Part shown: positions 50,201-62,621 of the stretch, in pieces | Layout of the letters: every line of letters starts with the position of its first letter | How positions within the stretch are numbered: position 1 is the first letter of the stretch | Source: Scortum barcoo | Lineage: Eukaryota; Chordata; Actinopteri; Centrarchiformes; Terapontidae | Length of the DNA: 64,000 nucleotides | NCBI GenBank assembly: GCA_023238725.1 | Contig: CM041552.1 | Coordinates: forward strand, 13,989,147-14,053,146 | Direction: 5' to 3' | The notes under the pieces: model-generated | Database searches by the model: none | Told to the model about the DNA's origin: nothing | Seen by the model: the letters and a program-made list of their open reading frames with translations, nothing else | Made by a program: the position numbers and the translations under genes

Positions 50201-51448
50201 GACTTATAATGCGATTGACTCATCAGTGCAAGCAAATGCTTTAATCTAGAAAAGACAATGGAGAGCGACTGATGTAACGTGTGGCCTCATGTCTGATATA
50301 ACAAAAAGTGACAGTCCAGCTTACAAGAAGTGAGAGTTCTGTGGTAGACTGTCAGTCAGGAAAAAATCTTTAATTATATTTCCATTATTTTTGTACTCAA
50401 ACGCCTCTTTCATTGTCTTGAAGAGCATCAGATGTTTTCTTTTTGTTTTACTTACACTTTTTGACCCATGTGCAGCACTTCTTTCACATCCATGTTGGAT
50501 TTATAAATGACAGGAAACAAAAAGAGCAGTTAAAAGACAGAACTTTAGCATCATTACATTGCCAACACTGTTGCTAGCAGCTCCTCTTGCAGCGTTTCCT
50601 CCGTCTCCTCGTTTCTCAGTCAATCAGCTCAGCGCCTCAATGCAGTTTCAACACCACCTAGAGGACAAAGTAGGTACAAAAGCTGTCTTTTTAATATGCT
50701 TCCTGTATTTGCTGCTCATATTAGTATCTCAGGCAGGTAAAGCTCTGTGCATCGTGCAGGTGCTGTAGCATCCAGTGTCTAGAAGCTTTGAGGCTGTGTG
50801 TGTGCTTGTGTGTGGGTCAACAGTAGAGTTTGGTTGCCAAGTGACAAATTGTGAGTTTATTGTGAGGCTCCAGTCCAGAGAGGAGTTTGCACAATGTGAC
50901 AAAAGTGGGCCAAGGAGGGGGGAAGTGGGCTGTTTTTCAAATTCAGACATTTTGGAGCTTTAAGTGGGCTCTTCTTAGTGCCGCTGCTTTGGCTGAAGTA
51001 CAGTAGCTCTTCCCAGCAGGAATTTTTGCAAAGTAGCTCAACTCAATATTGAATCCAACTCCTTAATGCTTTGCTTAGACAAACAGCATTTTTTTCTTCT
51101 CTTTTTCTATTTCTTTGTCTTTTTTTTCTTCATTTTTTACAGGAAGTTTTGAAAAATAACAGACCCTTTAAGATAAATAACTGAGCAACAAAAAGCAAAC
51201 ACTATTTTCTTTGAGCTCCTTTCTGAAAGGGCAATGTGGAGTGGAAGAGAGGCGCTCATCTACACTATATGTCTCTGTCTCACACAAACACACACACACA
51301 CACACAGTTGGCTCTTGGCTTGTTGGCTGTGACTGGGGTGCTGTGAGGAGAGTGGGGCTCAGTGTGACCAGGCAGAGGCCAGTGTTGCAGTCAGGCAGGC
51401 AGTGGAGAGACTGTTGAGCCGCGGAGACGTGCCCAGGGTGGATAAACC
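47256..51448. other. Gene-free interval between nrgn and hepacam
   Basis: This interval includes the nrgn 3' UTR. An AATAAA at 48139-48144 is one candidate end. It has short CA runs near 48945-48960 and 51288-51306. No exon with recognisable protein similarity or convincing splice-site pairing was found on either strand. The human neighbours VSIG2 and ESAM are not present here. Confidence 0.5.
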
Positions 51449-51493
51449 ATGTTCACTGAGTGGGAGAAAGACTCTGCCCAGGACACAAGATGA
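51449..51493 (+). promoter_or_regulatory. Upstream ORF overlapping the hepacam start codon
   Basis: An ATG at 51449-51451 opens a 14-codon frame (MFTEWEKDSAQDTR) whose TGA overlaps the hepacam ATG as ATGA. It would be translated before the main frame if it lies in the mRNA leader. An ATGA overlap is a layout that can permit termination-reinitiation. Whether the transcript includes it is not visible from sequence. Confidence 0.5.
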
Positions 51494-54400
51494 AGGTAGA
51501 GAGGAAGACCTCCTCTACAGGCGACAGTTTTACTGACATTCCTCCACTACTGACGCTCTCCGGCCTCCTGCTCCTCCTTCTCCTCGCAGGTAAGTCCAAA
51601 CATTTGTTGGGGCCATCCTGAGACAAAGAATCTCCCCGAGACTGTGCTTTTCTTTCAGGTAGCGACAAAACAAGTGGACTTTTCTTCAGTTGTGAAATTC
51701 TGAAAGGAGGAACCTGACTGCACCCATTATCAACCCCCTGTCAGCCAATTAACATTTATTTTAACATGTATTAGTCTTCACTTTCCTTCGTTTTTATTAG
51801 TTTTGTGTCACTTGATCTCCAAATGAAAACTAAAAAATTCTCACTCTGTTTGAAGTGAAGTTAATCCAGGTTAAGTTAGTCGCGGATGTTTTTTCATGTC
51901 CTTGTGTTCCACGGGCTGGCAGCACAATGGACTCGTTCATGGGTGGTGAGCTCTATATTGGGCCCCCATCACCGGCTAAAAGGATCCTGGAGTGGCCATT
52001 GTAGGTGCGTGAGGAAAGGATGTGTAGGTTAAGTGTGACAATATCAAGTTTTGTGGAGAGCCGGTGAATAGGGCAGGGCTTTCTTTTTTGTGTGTGAGTG
52101 CGATAATCTCGAGATGAGTTCATTTGAGGGCCAAAGCGATGTCAGAAGTTTAGTACGTGGTGATTTTGGGGGGGTTTAAAAGTGTATAATTTAATTTCCC
52201 CACTGTACCATGGGCCCAGTTTGCCCCACCACAGGCCAGTTTTGGTGGAATCACTGGATCCTGTGTCAATCTCCAACTTCACCAGTGACAAAGACTTTCT
52301 CTCTCTTTCGCTCCCTCTCTAACCCTCTCTCACTCTTTTCGAGGGAGGAAACTCGTTCCAACAATCGTGCCCTTTGTCTTATTGCCTTGGCAACCCCTGT
52401 CAGGCGGACCAAATGGTTACCACGGCAATGAGGCGATGCCCTGCTAACTGCCTCGCTGCAAAGAATAGTGAACAGTGCGGACTCTCTCTCCTCCCTCTCC
52501 TCTAGGTTGATCTTTCCATCACTGAGGCCTAACAGTAGGATGCCCCTCATAGGCATGCGGCCAATGTTTAGACCTCCATGTGTCCGGCTACAGCTGAGTT
52601 ATAGGAACCTCCACTGTGAACATAATAGCTTTGCTGTGTTTGGTTTCCAAGACAGGGCTCCTCTATAAAGGATGAAATGTGGCTCGCACTGTAATACCTT
52701 ATTCCTGTATCCCTGTGGGAGGTGAAAGATAATTGGGGAACACAAATCAAAATTAGTGCATTGCTTGTTCACTACGAGGGGTCATGAGGCATTCCTTGGG
52801 GGAGTTTCTGAGAAACAGATTAGTGATCAAGACGTGAATAGACATCATGGGCCTCATCAGAAAAAGCATCACGCATAGTATGTAGGAAGCAGACTAATGG
52901 TGGTTTTAAAAGTGGTGCAATTCAACAAGAGTGAAAAGACAAATGCCCTGAAGGCCCTTCAGTATTAAGGTATGAAAAACCTGACCTTGTACTGCTCTTC
53001 TTTGAAAAGACAGTCGTAATTTTATTAAATGTTTTAGTGCTTGCAGCCAAAATGTTTTTTGTTGGGGTTTTTTGCAGGTAGGGATTTGTCATTCCTTAAA
53101 TGCACCTCATTTAAACTATCCAAAGTCAAAGTTCATAAGGTGGAATGAAAATGCACTGGTTAAGAAGTACTTAATAAATAGGATTGCTTTTCACAGTAGC
53201 ACAGAGTTTTCAGCAGTGGTGGAAAAAGTAGTGGAAAAGCAGTGCTGCTATAACAGAAAATACTGAATCGTCATTCAATACTTTTTTCTGAGCACTCTGC
53301 CTCTGAACATCTGGGTCAAATACAAATATCTTTTCAAAATTAGACCTTGGTGTGCAGTGTGTTGTGAGTGTGGTGGCAAAAAGTGGCCTGTAAAGTGAAT
53401 TACCAATCAACAAAAAAACTAAGATGTGTAGATAGTAGATGCATCAGCATGTAAAATGTATTTTAATGCTTTAAGTGGTTCAATTCAAAATCAACATATT
53501 GATGGGGAGGTCAAACTTTAACAACTTAACAGGTTTTTGGGTTACATGAGAAACCTGTAAATGAACAAATGTGTATCAAGATCAAACTGTAAAGTCTCAC
53601 AAAAAACAATATTCAAGTGAAATGTGAAAGTACCTCAAATATTGTATTTAGACAGTACATGCTTAAATTCACTGTGTTGTTGTACAGGGATGTTGTATCC
53701 ATGCCCTTTTTCTGCTCTCATTTTTAATTCATGTTTGTTCTTGTAGTAATAGTAGTAATTAGTGCAGCAGTAATTACTGTGTCTTCGCATAAGTCCTCTT
53801 TTGTTTCACTGTGTGTGAATACTTGATTCCTCTGATCTCTGCTTACTGGCGGAGCATCAAAGTCCGCAGAGCGACCGTCCTTTGTTTGCTCTGTATCCAC
53901 AAAAAGCCTCTTACTATATCCTTGTATTCTACTCCACCTGCCCCTCAGCTCAAAACCTCACCACTGTCTCTTCGCCTTTTGTCCAGGTAAAGTGTCAGGG
54001 GTGAATGTGACCAGCCAGGCCCAGGTGGTGAGGGGCACGGTGGGCAAAGAGGCCCTCTTGTCAGTCAGCTACTCCAGCAGCAGCTCCGACAAGCCCGTGA
54101 TCAAGTGGCAGCTGAAGAGGGACAAAGAGAAACCCATCACCGTTGTGCAGTCCATAGGAACAGACATCATAGGGAACCTGAGGCCGGAGTACCGCAACCG
54201 CATCCTGGTGTTCGAGAATGGGTCACTGCTGCTTCACAACCTGCACCTGTCAGACGAAGGGGCGTACGAGGTGGAAATCTCCATCACGGATGACACCTTC
54301 ACCGGAGAGCACTACATCGAGCTCACCGTGGATGGTATGCAGAATCACCTTTCTTTTAAAGAGCCGGGCCCTCTCATAGTACAAAATATCTGAGCAATCA

Positions 54401-55717
54401 GAGCAGGACACTGAAGAGGAGTTGTGAACTAAAAGAAAATCAATACAGGTTGAAAATACATCATCTCACCCCAGAGATTGTAGTTGTAACACTGGACTTT
54501 AGTTTTGCCGAACACGATACAGAGTGATTCACAGTGTTGGTGGTGTTCTTTTTAAGACACTAACTGGGATTCCACTTATCATTTGTTCTTACATAACTAG
54601 AGGCCCACCACCCTCTCATGTCTTTGAATGCCAATCTCAAGCCCCACCCCACCCTCCTCCTGTGTTTCTGTCCTGTCATCCCCCTCAGTTCCCGTGTCCA
54701 AACCGTACATCCAGATGATGGCCTCGTCCGTCCTGGAGTACTCCGAGTACTTTAACCTCCACTGCTCCCACGATAACGGCACAAAGCCAATCTACAGCTG
54801 GCAGAAGGGAGGCAAGGTGCTGACCAACGAGTCGCGGCTGCTCCTTTCACACGACCAAAAGGTGCTGACCATCTCACGGGTCCTGATGTCAGATGATGAC
54901 ATTTACGCCTGCACAGTGGAGAACCCCATCAGCAGCTTAAGGAGCATGCCTGTCAAGCTCACTGTCTACAGTAGGTGGCATGTTACACCGGTAGGATCTC
55001 AAGTTATACAAGTTTACACTATGATGAAGATGAAGAGATGAAGAGATGATGGTGCTGTTACATCAGATGGGTTTCTAGCAGAGGTGGAAGAAGTAGTCAG
55101 ATCTTAACTGAAGTAAAAGTAGCAATACCTCAGTGTAAAAATACTTCACAAGTAAAAGCTCTGCCTTCAAAAGTAAAGAAAAAGTGTAGAAGTATTATAA
55201 TTGTTTTTAAAGTACAAATCGTTAAAGTATTCATTACGCTCATTGTTGTTTTACCCTATATTATAATACTGGATTATTAATACTCAATTAATGTTGCGGC
55301 TGGTTAAGGTGGATTTAATGTAAATTATTTTACATATGGTTGCAAAGTTTAATCCATTTTAATGAGATGGTGCTGTGTTTTATATGAAAAATCTCACTTG
55401 AACTAACTCATAACTGTAGCTGTAGTGAAGTGGAAACTGCAATATTTCCCTCTGGGATCTGGTGCTGCAGAAGTGATGTGAAAAATTAGGAAGAATCTAA
55501 TTATGAAAACTGCATGTTACAGCTTATTGTTCGACAGCGGTCCATTTTCAGTAGCTAGCAGAAGCAATTATCATCTCATGCTGACCCATACACAAGCATG
55601 CCTGCCTCTTTAACAATGTTGTTTATTTACAACAAGAGCAAATCCAAGCTGAGTGCAGCAGAGTTGAGTTGGCCCAGAGTGGCTGTTACTGGGCGCCAGT
55701 ATAGAGCCACATATCAG

Positions 55718-55756
<39 letters not shown>

Positions 55757-58105
55757 CAGTCTAATCCAATGAATGGACAGTTATTTATGAGGAGGGAGCT
55801 GAAAAAGAAGGCAGGTGGGGAGGACGCTTTGCCTCGGTGGACCTCAGTAATCCTTACTTCATTATTGCTTTACTGTGATGTGCTGCATGAAGAGGCAGCT
55901 ACAGGCCCTCAAACTGCTCTCTGTCTCCTCCTCATGCACAGCAGCAGGGCACAAAGTCTCAAAGTGACTACCCTAATGTGCTATTTCACTGCATCTAATT
56001 CATGCCAGCGCACTCAAACAGCTTGGCAAGCAAAGTGAAAAAGAAAATGTTCTGCACGCTTCATATCCTGGCCGTGTTTCATTATAAGCTTGTAGTCTGA
56101 ATGAAAAAAAAGGATGTTCCGAATGATCACATTTGTGTCCTTGAAGACACAACTCATCCAATTCTGCAAACTTTTCCACCACATACAACATATTTGTAAA
56201 GAAGGTCAGGCTTTAGAGTTACATGTGAAGTAGAGGTGCAAGTCGATCAGTGAGAGGGAAATTGCGTTGCTCTGTTGTTATTGACGCAAACCTCTCCATC
56301 TTTATTTCTTTTTTTTCCTCTCTTCCTTTCTCACTTTCTTTCTTTGTCTTTTCATCTACCTCTCTGTGTCACTCTGGTTTAGGACGGAGCTCGCTATACA
56401 TCATCCTGTCCACCGGAGGCATATTCCTCTTAATCACCCTGGTGACAGTGTGTGCCTGTTGGAAACCATCCAAGTGAGAGCTACTCTTTCTTCTTGCTTC
56501 TCTTTCTCCCTATTTTCCCCCCCTCCCCCCTCTCTCTCTCTCTCTCTCTCCCTCTGTTGGCTTTGATATTGCACTTGAGGTTGTGACCAGAATCTCAAGT
56601 AGCTCGGCAGAGTCACCGCACTGTGAACATTTGGCGAAAAAGCAATAAACACAGAGACCTGTAGCGTGTATGAGCTACCATTTAGCAGCAAGGATGTGTG
56701 TGTGTATTCCTTTATTTCCTGTTGTAGAAAGAAGCATCGACCTGTCCCCCAAAGAGCTCCAGTTTATGTAGAGCAGAGCGAAAATGGCCATGATGGTGAG
56801 CAACAGTTACACATTTGATCATCTTTAAACATGTTCAACACCTTTATATTTTTTTATTTCATCGTAATTAAGACTTACAACATGCCACACAACACTCAAG
56901 AATGATTTGAGCCATTTCACGAGTGAACTCGACCGCAGGTTGTCGACCAATATTAAAATGAACATATGTCTTTTTGCAGTTGATGTTGTTCCAAAACCAA
57001 TTGTGACGACACTCGGACGAAGGAGTCCCATGCCTCTTTATGTTCTCAACGAAGATGTAAGTTACTCTGTTATTTCCCAAATGGCCCGTTTAGCATCGAT
57101 ATGAACCACTTTACAATGAAACAATACTAAGAGTCTACAGCTAAAACCTCTCTGTAGCATATCTGCAATGCTAACTTGCTGATGTCTAGCACTAAGTATA
57201 GAGAATGTGATTTTTCCAAACAATCAGTCAGAGACCTTTGGAAAAAGTCTGGTAAACATTTTAACTCTGACCAGCTGATGTCTCTGGATAAAAAATTAAG
57301 CGATCATCAAAGTTGTCCATTTCCTCTTGAGGTTGTCGAGACATTTCACAGCAGTAACAGAAATGTGGACCTCGTGCTGGCACTGGAGGAAAAATCAGAG
57401 GATCATCAAAGTCATTGGGATTTCTGCACGCGCTTTTGTCGCCATCTATTGAATAGCTGGCAAAACATTTACCTAAAGAAAGATGTCAAATTTGTGGTGG
57501 CACCAGAGGTAAAGACAGGTAATCACTAAGTCATTAAGATTCAGTCAGATTGAGTGGAAATCCACCAATTAGTTGTTGACATATTTCAGTCTGGACCAAA
57601 GTGGTGGACCAACCAACAGGCCAACATTGTCATCCATGGAGCCATGTTGTTAGCGTGTAAAAGAACATGTCTCACAGATAAAACACCACCACTGACGATG
57701 ACGATGAATGACTGTAACCTGTCCATCTCCATCTGGTTTCAGGAGACTCTGGAGCGTTTGGAAGAATGTTCTGGCAATGCTGTCAGCCAATCAGAATTGA
57801 GTATCCCTGCCACCTATGCCCCGGTCCTCCCCCCATCCTCCAACAGAACTGATCGGCCCATCTGGTCTGCCCCACGCAGATACCCCCGCAGCCCCTCCCC
57901 GCTGGCGCAGCCTCTCCCACAGCCCCACCCTGGTCCCCCACTATGCCCCATCCGCTCACCCGCTCACTCCCCTGGCTCATCTCCACGCAGTTTCAGCCCG
58001 ATAAGAAAAGTCCGCCCCCCAGTGGGCATCCCGACCAGCCACCTGCCTGTTGAAGCAGAGTGTGTAGACCCAAGCGATCAGACTTGTAGTCCATCACCAC
58101 AGTGA
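51490..58105 (+). CDS. hepacam: Hepatic and glial cell adhesion molecule (GlialCAM)
   Basis: Seven coding exons: 51490-51589, 53987-54334, 54689-54970, 56383-56473, 56728-56795, 56980-57056 and 57743-58105, giving 442 residues (human 416). In order: signal peptide (TLSGLLLLLLAG), membrane-distal V-type Ig domain (SGVNVTSQ, VKWQLKRDK in related form, EVEISITDDTFTGEH), C2-type Ig domain (LHCSHDNGTKP, YACTVENPIS), transmembrane helix (SSLYIILSTGGIFLL, ITLVTVCACW), then a Pro/Ser/Arg-rich tail (SAPRRYPRSPSPL). As in mammals, the first domain lacks the canonical disulfide (LLSVSY and YEVEIS where cysteines are usual). GlialCAM traffics MLC1 and ClC-2 to astrocyte junctions. All exon phases agree (1, 1-1, 1-1, 1-2, 2-1, 1-0, 0). 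One of two teleost paralogues probably exists elsewhere; I cannot tell which this is. Confidence 0.95.
53987..54334 (+). CDS. hepacam: First Ig domain exon of hepacam
   Basis: This 348-nt phase 1-1 exon is near-identical in layout to the human first Ig domain: GTVGKEALLSVSY, QSIGTDIIGNLRPEY, LFENGSLLL-type segment and ITDDTFTGEH. The homophilic and heterophilic contacts of GlialCAM map to this domain, and disease-associated human mutations cluster here. Intron 1 upstream (51590-53986) has no recognisable feature beyond low-complexity tracts. Confidence 0.95.
54689..54970 (+). CDS. hepacam: Second Ig domain exon of hepacam
   Basis: This phase 1-1 exon of 282 nt encodes the C2-type domain with its cysteine pair (LHCSHDNG and YACTVENP) and the strand-C tryptophan (YSWQKGGK). 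It ends in KLTVY, which joins the RRSSLY juxtamembrane segment. An N-glycosylation sequon is present at NESR. Confidence 0.95.
55080..55460 (-). mobile_element. Dispersed non-autonomous teleost repeat, copy 1 (partial)
   Basis: The left end (GGTGGAAGAAGTAGTCAG, then AAGTAAAAGTAGCAATACC and TGTAAAAATACTTCACAAG) is a sequence I recognise from percomorph genomes. Its reverse complement resembles 61095-61190 in this window. The internal AGAGGGAAATATTGCAGT motif (reverse complement near 55437-55454) matches AGAGGTAAATATTGTACT at 60431-60448. It lies within hepacam intron 3 (54971-56382). No open frame is present, so it is non-autonomous. The superfamily is uncertain. Confidence 0.6.
55721..55755. 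repeat. (GA)n microsatellite in hepacam intron 3
   Basis: About 17 uninterrupted GA units. A (TC)n run of about 10 units lies at 56531-56551 in the next intron. Confidence 0.95.
57160..57665. mobile_element. Percomorph dispersed repeat filling hepacam intron 6
   Basis: The 3' portion (GATATTTCAGTCTGGACCAAAGTGGTGGACC-like, here at about 57580-57612, followed by a block of CCAACC and ACATTGTCATCC) is a sequence I recall as a very common dispersed repeat in percomorph introns and UTRs. The 5' part (GCAATGCTAACTTGCTGATG and repeated GATCATCAAAGT) fits the same family, degraded. It reads open by chance over about 117 codons but has no recognisable protein. Confidence 0.55.
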
Positions 58106-58559
58106 CGACTGCTCTGGATGTATGTTTTCATTCTGTGAAATGTAAAGTACGTGTATAGTTTGTTGCATCCTGCCGAGGATGATGGATTCGATGATACACT
58201 AGGATGAGAGACGAGTTCACTTTCAGCTAACTCTTTTTATTCCATTATTTATCATCTTTGTGTCTATGCAGCCACGTGTAGTCTTTTGATGAAACCCTGT
58301 CATATGAAAAGTTATATTCTGTCCACCAGTATGTAACATATCATGTATATGATGCTGAGACAGTAAAGAATTTCCACCTCTGGTATATATTTTGCTTATC
58401 GATAAATTTTACTGGGAACTTTTGATAAGTACCTGTACATATGTAAGTTAATAGATTTGGGTTGGGTGTTTTCTTTTTTGTTTGTTTGTTTTCCTTTTAA
58501 ACAATTAAACCACAAGGTGTATTTTTTTTTCAACAGTAGGATGTCATATAACCTAATGC

Positions 58560-58565
58560 AATAAA
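58560..58565 (+). terminator. hepacam: Polyadenylation signal AATAAA of hepacam
   Basis: AATAAA lies 455 bases after the hepacam stop codon and is followed by GTTTGTAGTTTGTCATC, a GT/T-rich downstream element. Confidence 0.6.
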
Positions 58566-59172
58566 AACTGTTGAAATAGTTTGTAGTTTGTCATCAATTT
58601 CGTAACTTTCTCCATCACAACCCTGCAAAAAGAAAAAAAAAACAGATCTAGAAATGCTTTATATGTTGAGTAGGACGGTAATGCCTCTCTACTCCATTAG
58701 GTGTCACCAACACGTTTCTTTAAATAGACACTTGTCAGGAAAAAGCTCCAAAGAGATAAATATAGAGAGGAAATATTGCTCAGTGTTATATTTTTTGCTC
58801 AGGATGTGTTGCTGCTGTTTTGTCCTTTTGCTTCAAGACGGCAGTCGTCAGCAACCGGTTGACGCTTAAGTGCCTCTTAATTTAAAATGATTTGACCTTT
58901 GGAGGTCAGTGAGGATCAAGCCGTGCTCGAAGCCCACAAGTTCATCAAAACAGAAAGATAAATAGGGTGTGAGCTCATTCAAGAGGATGCCTTAAGCGAA
59001 TCAGTGACGTGTGGTCAAGCGGTTCATATTTACAATCATGTAGCCTCCAAATGATTTTCGATTCTTATTGACAGACTGTTCATGGAAATGAACAAATGTC
59101 ATTTGTATCAATGCGTAAGAGTAATAATTACCTAACAAGGGGTTTATTTAATCCTCAGTATACATGTTTTAT

Positions 59173-59215
59173 TTTTATTATTCCATGCCATGTTTACTGG
59201 CATGGAATAATAAAA
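59173..59215. repeat. Perfect 18-bp inverted repeat with 7-base loop
   Basis: Arm TTTTATTATTCCATGCCA (59173-59190) and its exact reverse complement (59198-59215) flank the loop TGTTTAC. It is not next to any recognised gene. It could be a palindromic element remnant or a structured RNA, but the stem is AT-rich. Confidence 0.85.
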
Positions 59216-60344
59216 GATAATAAAATAAGACTGAAGATTAAAAGATGTCCTGAACTGTATTCAATTGTGAGGTACCAGCGTGTGAAAGCGTGCACCAATG
59301 TACACAACCACACACACACAAAATGGCCTGCTTCGCCACTATTATCAGGATAATGTGTTCCCTTCAGAGGTCCAGCTGGCCATCTTTTGTCATGAAAATC
59401 TGCATGATTTTATTTACTGCTTTTATCCTGAAATGTATCTTCCGTTCCTGAAGGTGTGAGTCTTGCGGTTACATAAACAAATCAGATCCGCCCGTTTTGA
59501 TCTGGGCTTTGGCGGTCTTTGTTCTATTTGAGACTATTTATTCCTTGCCACCACAGACTCATGAATACACATACACCGTCATGGGTGCATACGTAGCAAG
59601 CATACAACCATGTGCATAATCACTAGTGGTACAGAGTGAGTGGAAAATTAGATCACAGAAGTGGACTATTCTTGTTGTGCTTGAAAATTGATTGTAATCT
59701 ATTTAGATCTCACATTTATATTACCCACACCGTCCTGTTCAACTTCCTGTCAGGAGCTTGGGAGCCAAGGCACTAATTAGACTCTGGAGAGCAGGAACTG
59801 TTTGCATACAGTACATGTACATATGTCTGTGTGTAGGGAGTAGGTGTCCTATGGGTTGAATAGGGATAATGTACGATGCTCTCCATCTCTAATTAATTGC
59901 CTCCTTCCCCTCCTGCCTTGTTGAGCCTTCTCACTAATGCCCTTGTTCACACCAGCCCGCTGATGTGAAATTCCCAGCAGAGGAGGGTGATTTTATTGTT
60001 GAAAAGCTCTTACCTAGCCTTTTGTGTCTAGGCCAGGACCTACACTAGCCCACAACAGGTAGTGGAGCCCTCGCTTTGGTGTGTATTTAGGTCAACACAC
60101 AAAAGAAACAGAGAAGAGTGCCCTGCAGGGTTGTTTGACATCTCTGATTCACAGTCTTTACTTACTGTTAGATTTTGCCTAAAATTCTTGTGACTTATAT
60201 CACTTAATGTCTACATTTGATATTTACTTGAAATCACATGTCATGTACTTAATTCACTTTTTGTCATTTTGTTTTTCCATATGACTTCTTCTCTCTACTT
60301 TGAAAATACTATTGCATGTGAGCGCATCATGCAGGGGTGATAGG

Positions 60345-61190
60345 TAACTACATACATCTACTGCAGTGCTGTACTTTAATTGAGTATTTGCATTTTATGC
60401 TACTTTTATACTTAAACTTAACTACAGTTTAGAGGTAAATATTGTACTGTTTTGCTCACCACATTTACTTGTTTCTTTTCAGATTTAATCTTAATATGAA
60501 AACATAAAATTAGTATATAAAGTGCATTACTAAATATTAAGCCTCTGGTTCCAATCTTTTAGCTTACAATCTTTTTAGCTTGTAAGCTAAAAAACAGCTG
60601 TTGGTTCCCCTCTTCACATTTCAGATGTCTCTGAGACATTAGCAGCTCCAACAAACAGACAGACATTTCCCCTTTAAATGTCTGAAAGACTTTTATTTAA
60701 GAAACAGTTTTTGGGCCCAAAGAAGTAAAATTGTCCATCATTTTAACAAAAAAAAAATTTAAATCACATTAATATCCAAAAATAATACAAATTTGTACAA
60801 GTATTTTCCTACCTCCTTTTTTTCTTTACTTTTCTACCTCATTAATCACCTTGCAATGCCTGAGATTTATCTTGTGACTCACTATATTAAAGTACTATGT
60901 GTAAAGTTATTAAAACTAGCTTCATCTCGACTAGCTACAACAGTAAAATGCTTCTTGTGCTTCATACACACTAACACATCAGCATTAACGATTTATTACT
61001 GTGATACATTTATTTTATTAAGTTACAGGGGCTACATGAGACGTACTTTTTCTACTGATACTTTAAGTATATTTAGCAGCTGATGTTTCTTTACTTTTAT
61101 TTAAGTAAGATTTTGAATGAAGGATTTTTACTTTCAATTGACTATTTTTACATTTCGTGTTCTGGTACTTCAACTTAAATAAAAGATTTA
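60345..61190 (+). mobile_element. Dispersed non-autonomous teleost repeat, copy 2
   Basis: One end reads CTGTACTTTAATTGAGTATTTGCATTTTATG followed by AGAGGTAAATATTGTACTG. The other reads AAGTAAGATTTTGAATGAAGG, TTTTTACTTTCAATTGACTATTTTTACA and ends in CTTAAATAAAAGAT. Both ends belong to the same teleost repeat as the copy in hepacam intron 3, in the opposite orientation. The middle part is diverged or interrupted. It has no coding capacity. Confidence 0.55.
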
Positions 61191-62621
61191 GTGTCCAAAA
61201 AGAGGCAGTGTTGTATGTTCAACAGGTTGTAAAGCCCTCCAGAAATTTGAGCTTTTGGGCCATAAGATTAAAATGACCATGAAATTAAATTAAATGCATC
61301 AAGACACATCAGACCTTTAGTAAATGTTTTCCACGGTCTAAATGTAATCAGGGCATGTGCCTTGATATTTACTTATTTGATCCTTCACTTGATCAACTGT
61401 AAATTGTGACTAAAAATAGAATGTACTTCGAAATGTCCTCAAGTGCTCGGCTGAACTCATCTGACTAAACCATCTGCTTGACCTGCTCTCAACAGTGGAG
61501 TGCATGAGTGGACTGGGGTGGCTAAGACTCATACACAAACAAATACATATGAAATGAACATTACAATCACTCGCACATATGTACATATAAATACAGCACT
61601 CATGCAACTCTGACTAACAGAACAAAGGCCCAACTTGGTTAGAAGTGGAGTCCCCCTGATAAGATATAATTTTCCATGTATTGCTGAGTGCTCTAAACAG
61701 TGTTTTGTTTTCCTTGTAGGCCAATAATAATTGCTTTCAATTGCTTTCATTCTGTTTTCAACAGAGCACAGGTATAATACAATTCTCAAGCCAGCTTTCA
61801 ATCAGATAGCTGTGTAGTAAACAAGTTATCTTCAGTATTTGATAAAAACATTGTGCTTGCATGTTTTTCTCCAATGAGATACAGTGAATCAGTGTATGTT
61901 GATAAGCAGTTTGTGAGCAAAGCCTGCACCACTTAAGACATTAGGGATGTCTTTTTGTTTCTCCATAGTAACGGTCCCCAGGCAACCAGTAAGAGTGCCA
62001 GTTATATTCATAGTACTCCATACCCCTCTGGCTCCCTCACAGATACCCTTCTTCACCTTCACCGTCGCTCGCATCCTATCTCTCCTCCCCTGTAGCTCTC
62101 CCTTCGCGTAGGTGCACTTGTGTCCGAGTGTGTCTGCATGTGAGTCAGCTGCATCCTCAGCACCTGGGACATCACCGCCAGTCTCCACAGCGGAAGCCGC
62201 ATCGCTGACACTGTGAGTTTAACAGACGTGTTGTTGCCTTTTTGTGAATTAATATGACTGTGATTTTTTGTTTAATCTGATCTTTGTGTGTAATTGTGTT
62301 TTCTGTTTTATTAAAAGTGACTTGATCAAGAAAACTGGCTGTGCATTATTAAAAATAATGTATGTATATTGACTATTTGTTTTATGTGTTTTAGAACTAG
62401 TTTAAATTTTCCATACTGATGTTTTAGCATTTGTATTTCTTGATGTATTTATTTTATTTATTTAATTTGTTCTTTTTTTCACATATGAGATCAGCAACAG
62501 CAAAAACATCTAAATTCATGCTGATGTTTTATTCTCTCATTATGGTATGACTTGCCTGTTTTTATCAGACAGGTGTTCAGCCTAGCTTTATCTGCATGCA
62601 CTCTTTTATTTGTTTCTGTAG

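Larger units (their letters stand above)
58106..62621. other. hepacam 3' UTR and gene-poor interval up to pde9a
   Basis: The hepacam 3' UTR probably ends near the AATAAA at 58560-58565. Beyond it there is a perfect hairpin at 59173-59215, a dispersed repeat at about 60345-61190 and AT-rich sequence. A possible non-coding first exon of pde9a ends at a GTGAGT donor at 62213. No other coding exon is supported on either strand. Confidence 0.5.

Noticed and set aside
55598..56038. 146-codon open frame in hepacam intron 3
   Set aside because: It contains a (GA)n run read as RERERE and no recognisable domain or splice pairing.
57176..58105. Separate gene from the open frames at 57176-57529 and 57554-58105
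   Set aside because: The first is dispersed-repeat sequence. The second is the hepacam last exon, extended upstream into the intron past the TTTCAG acceptor at 57742.
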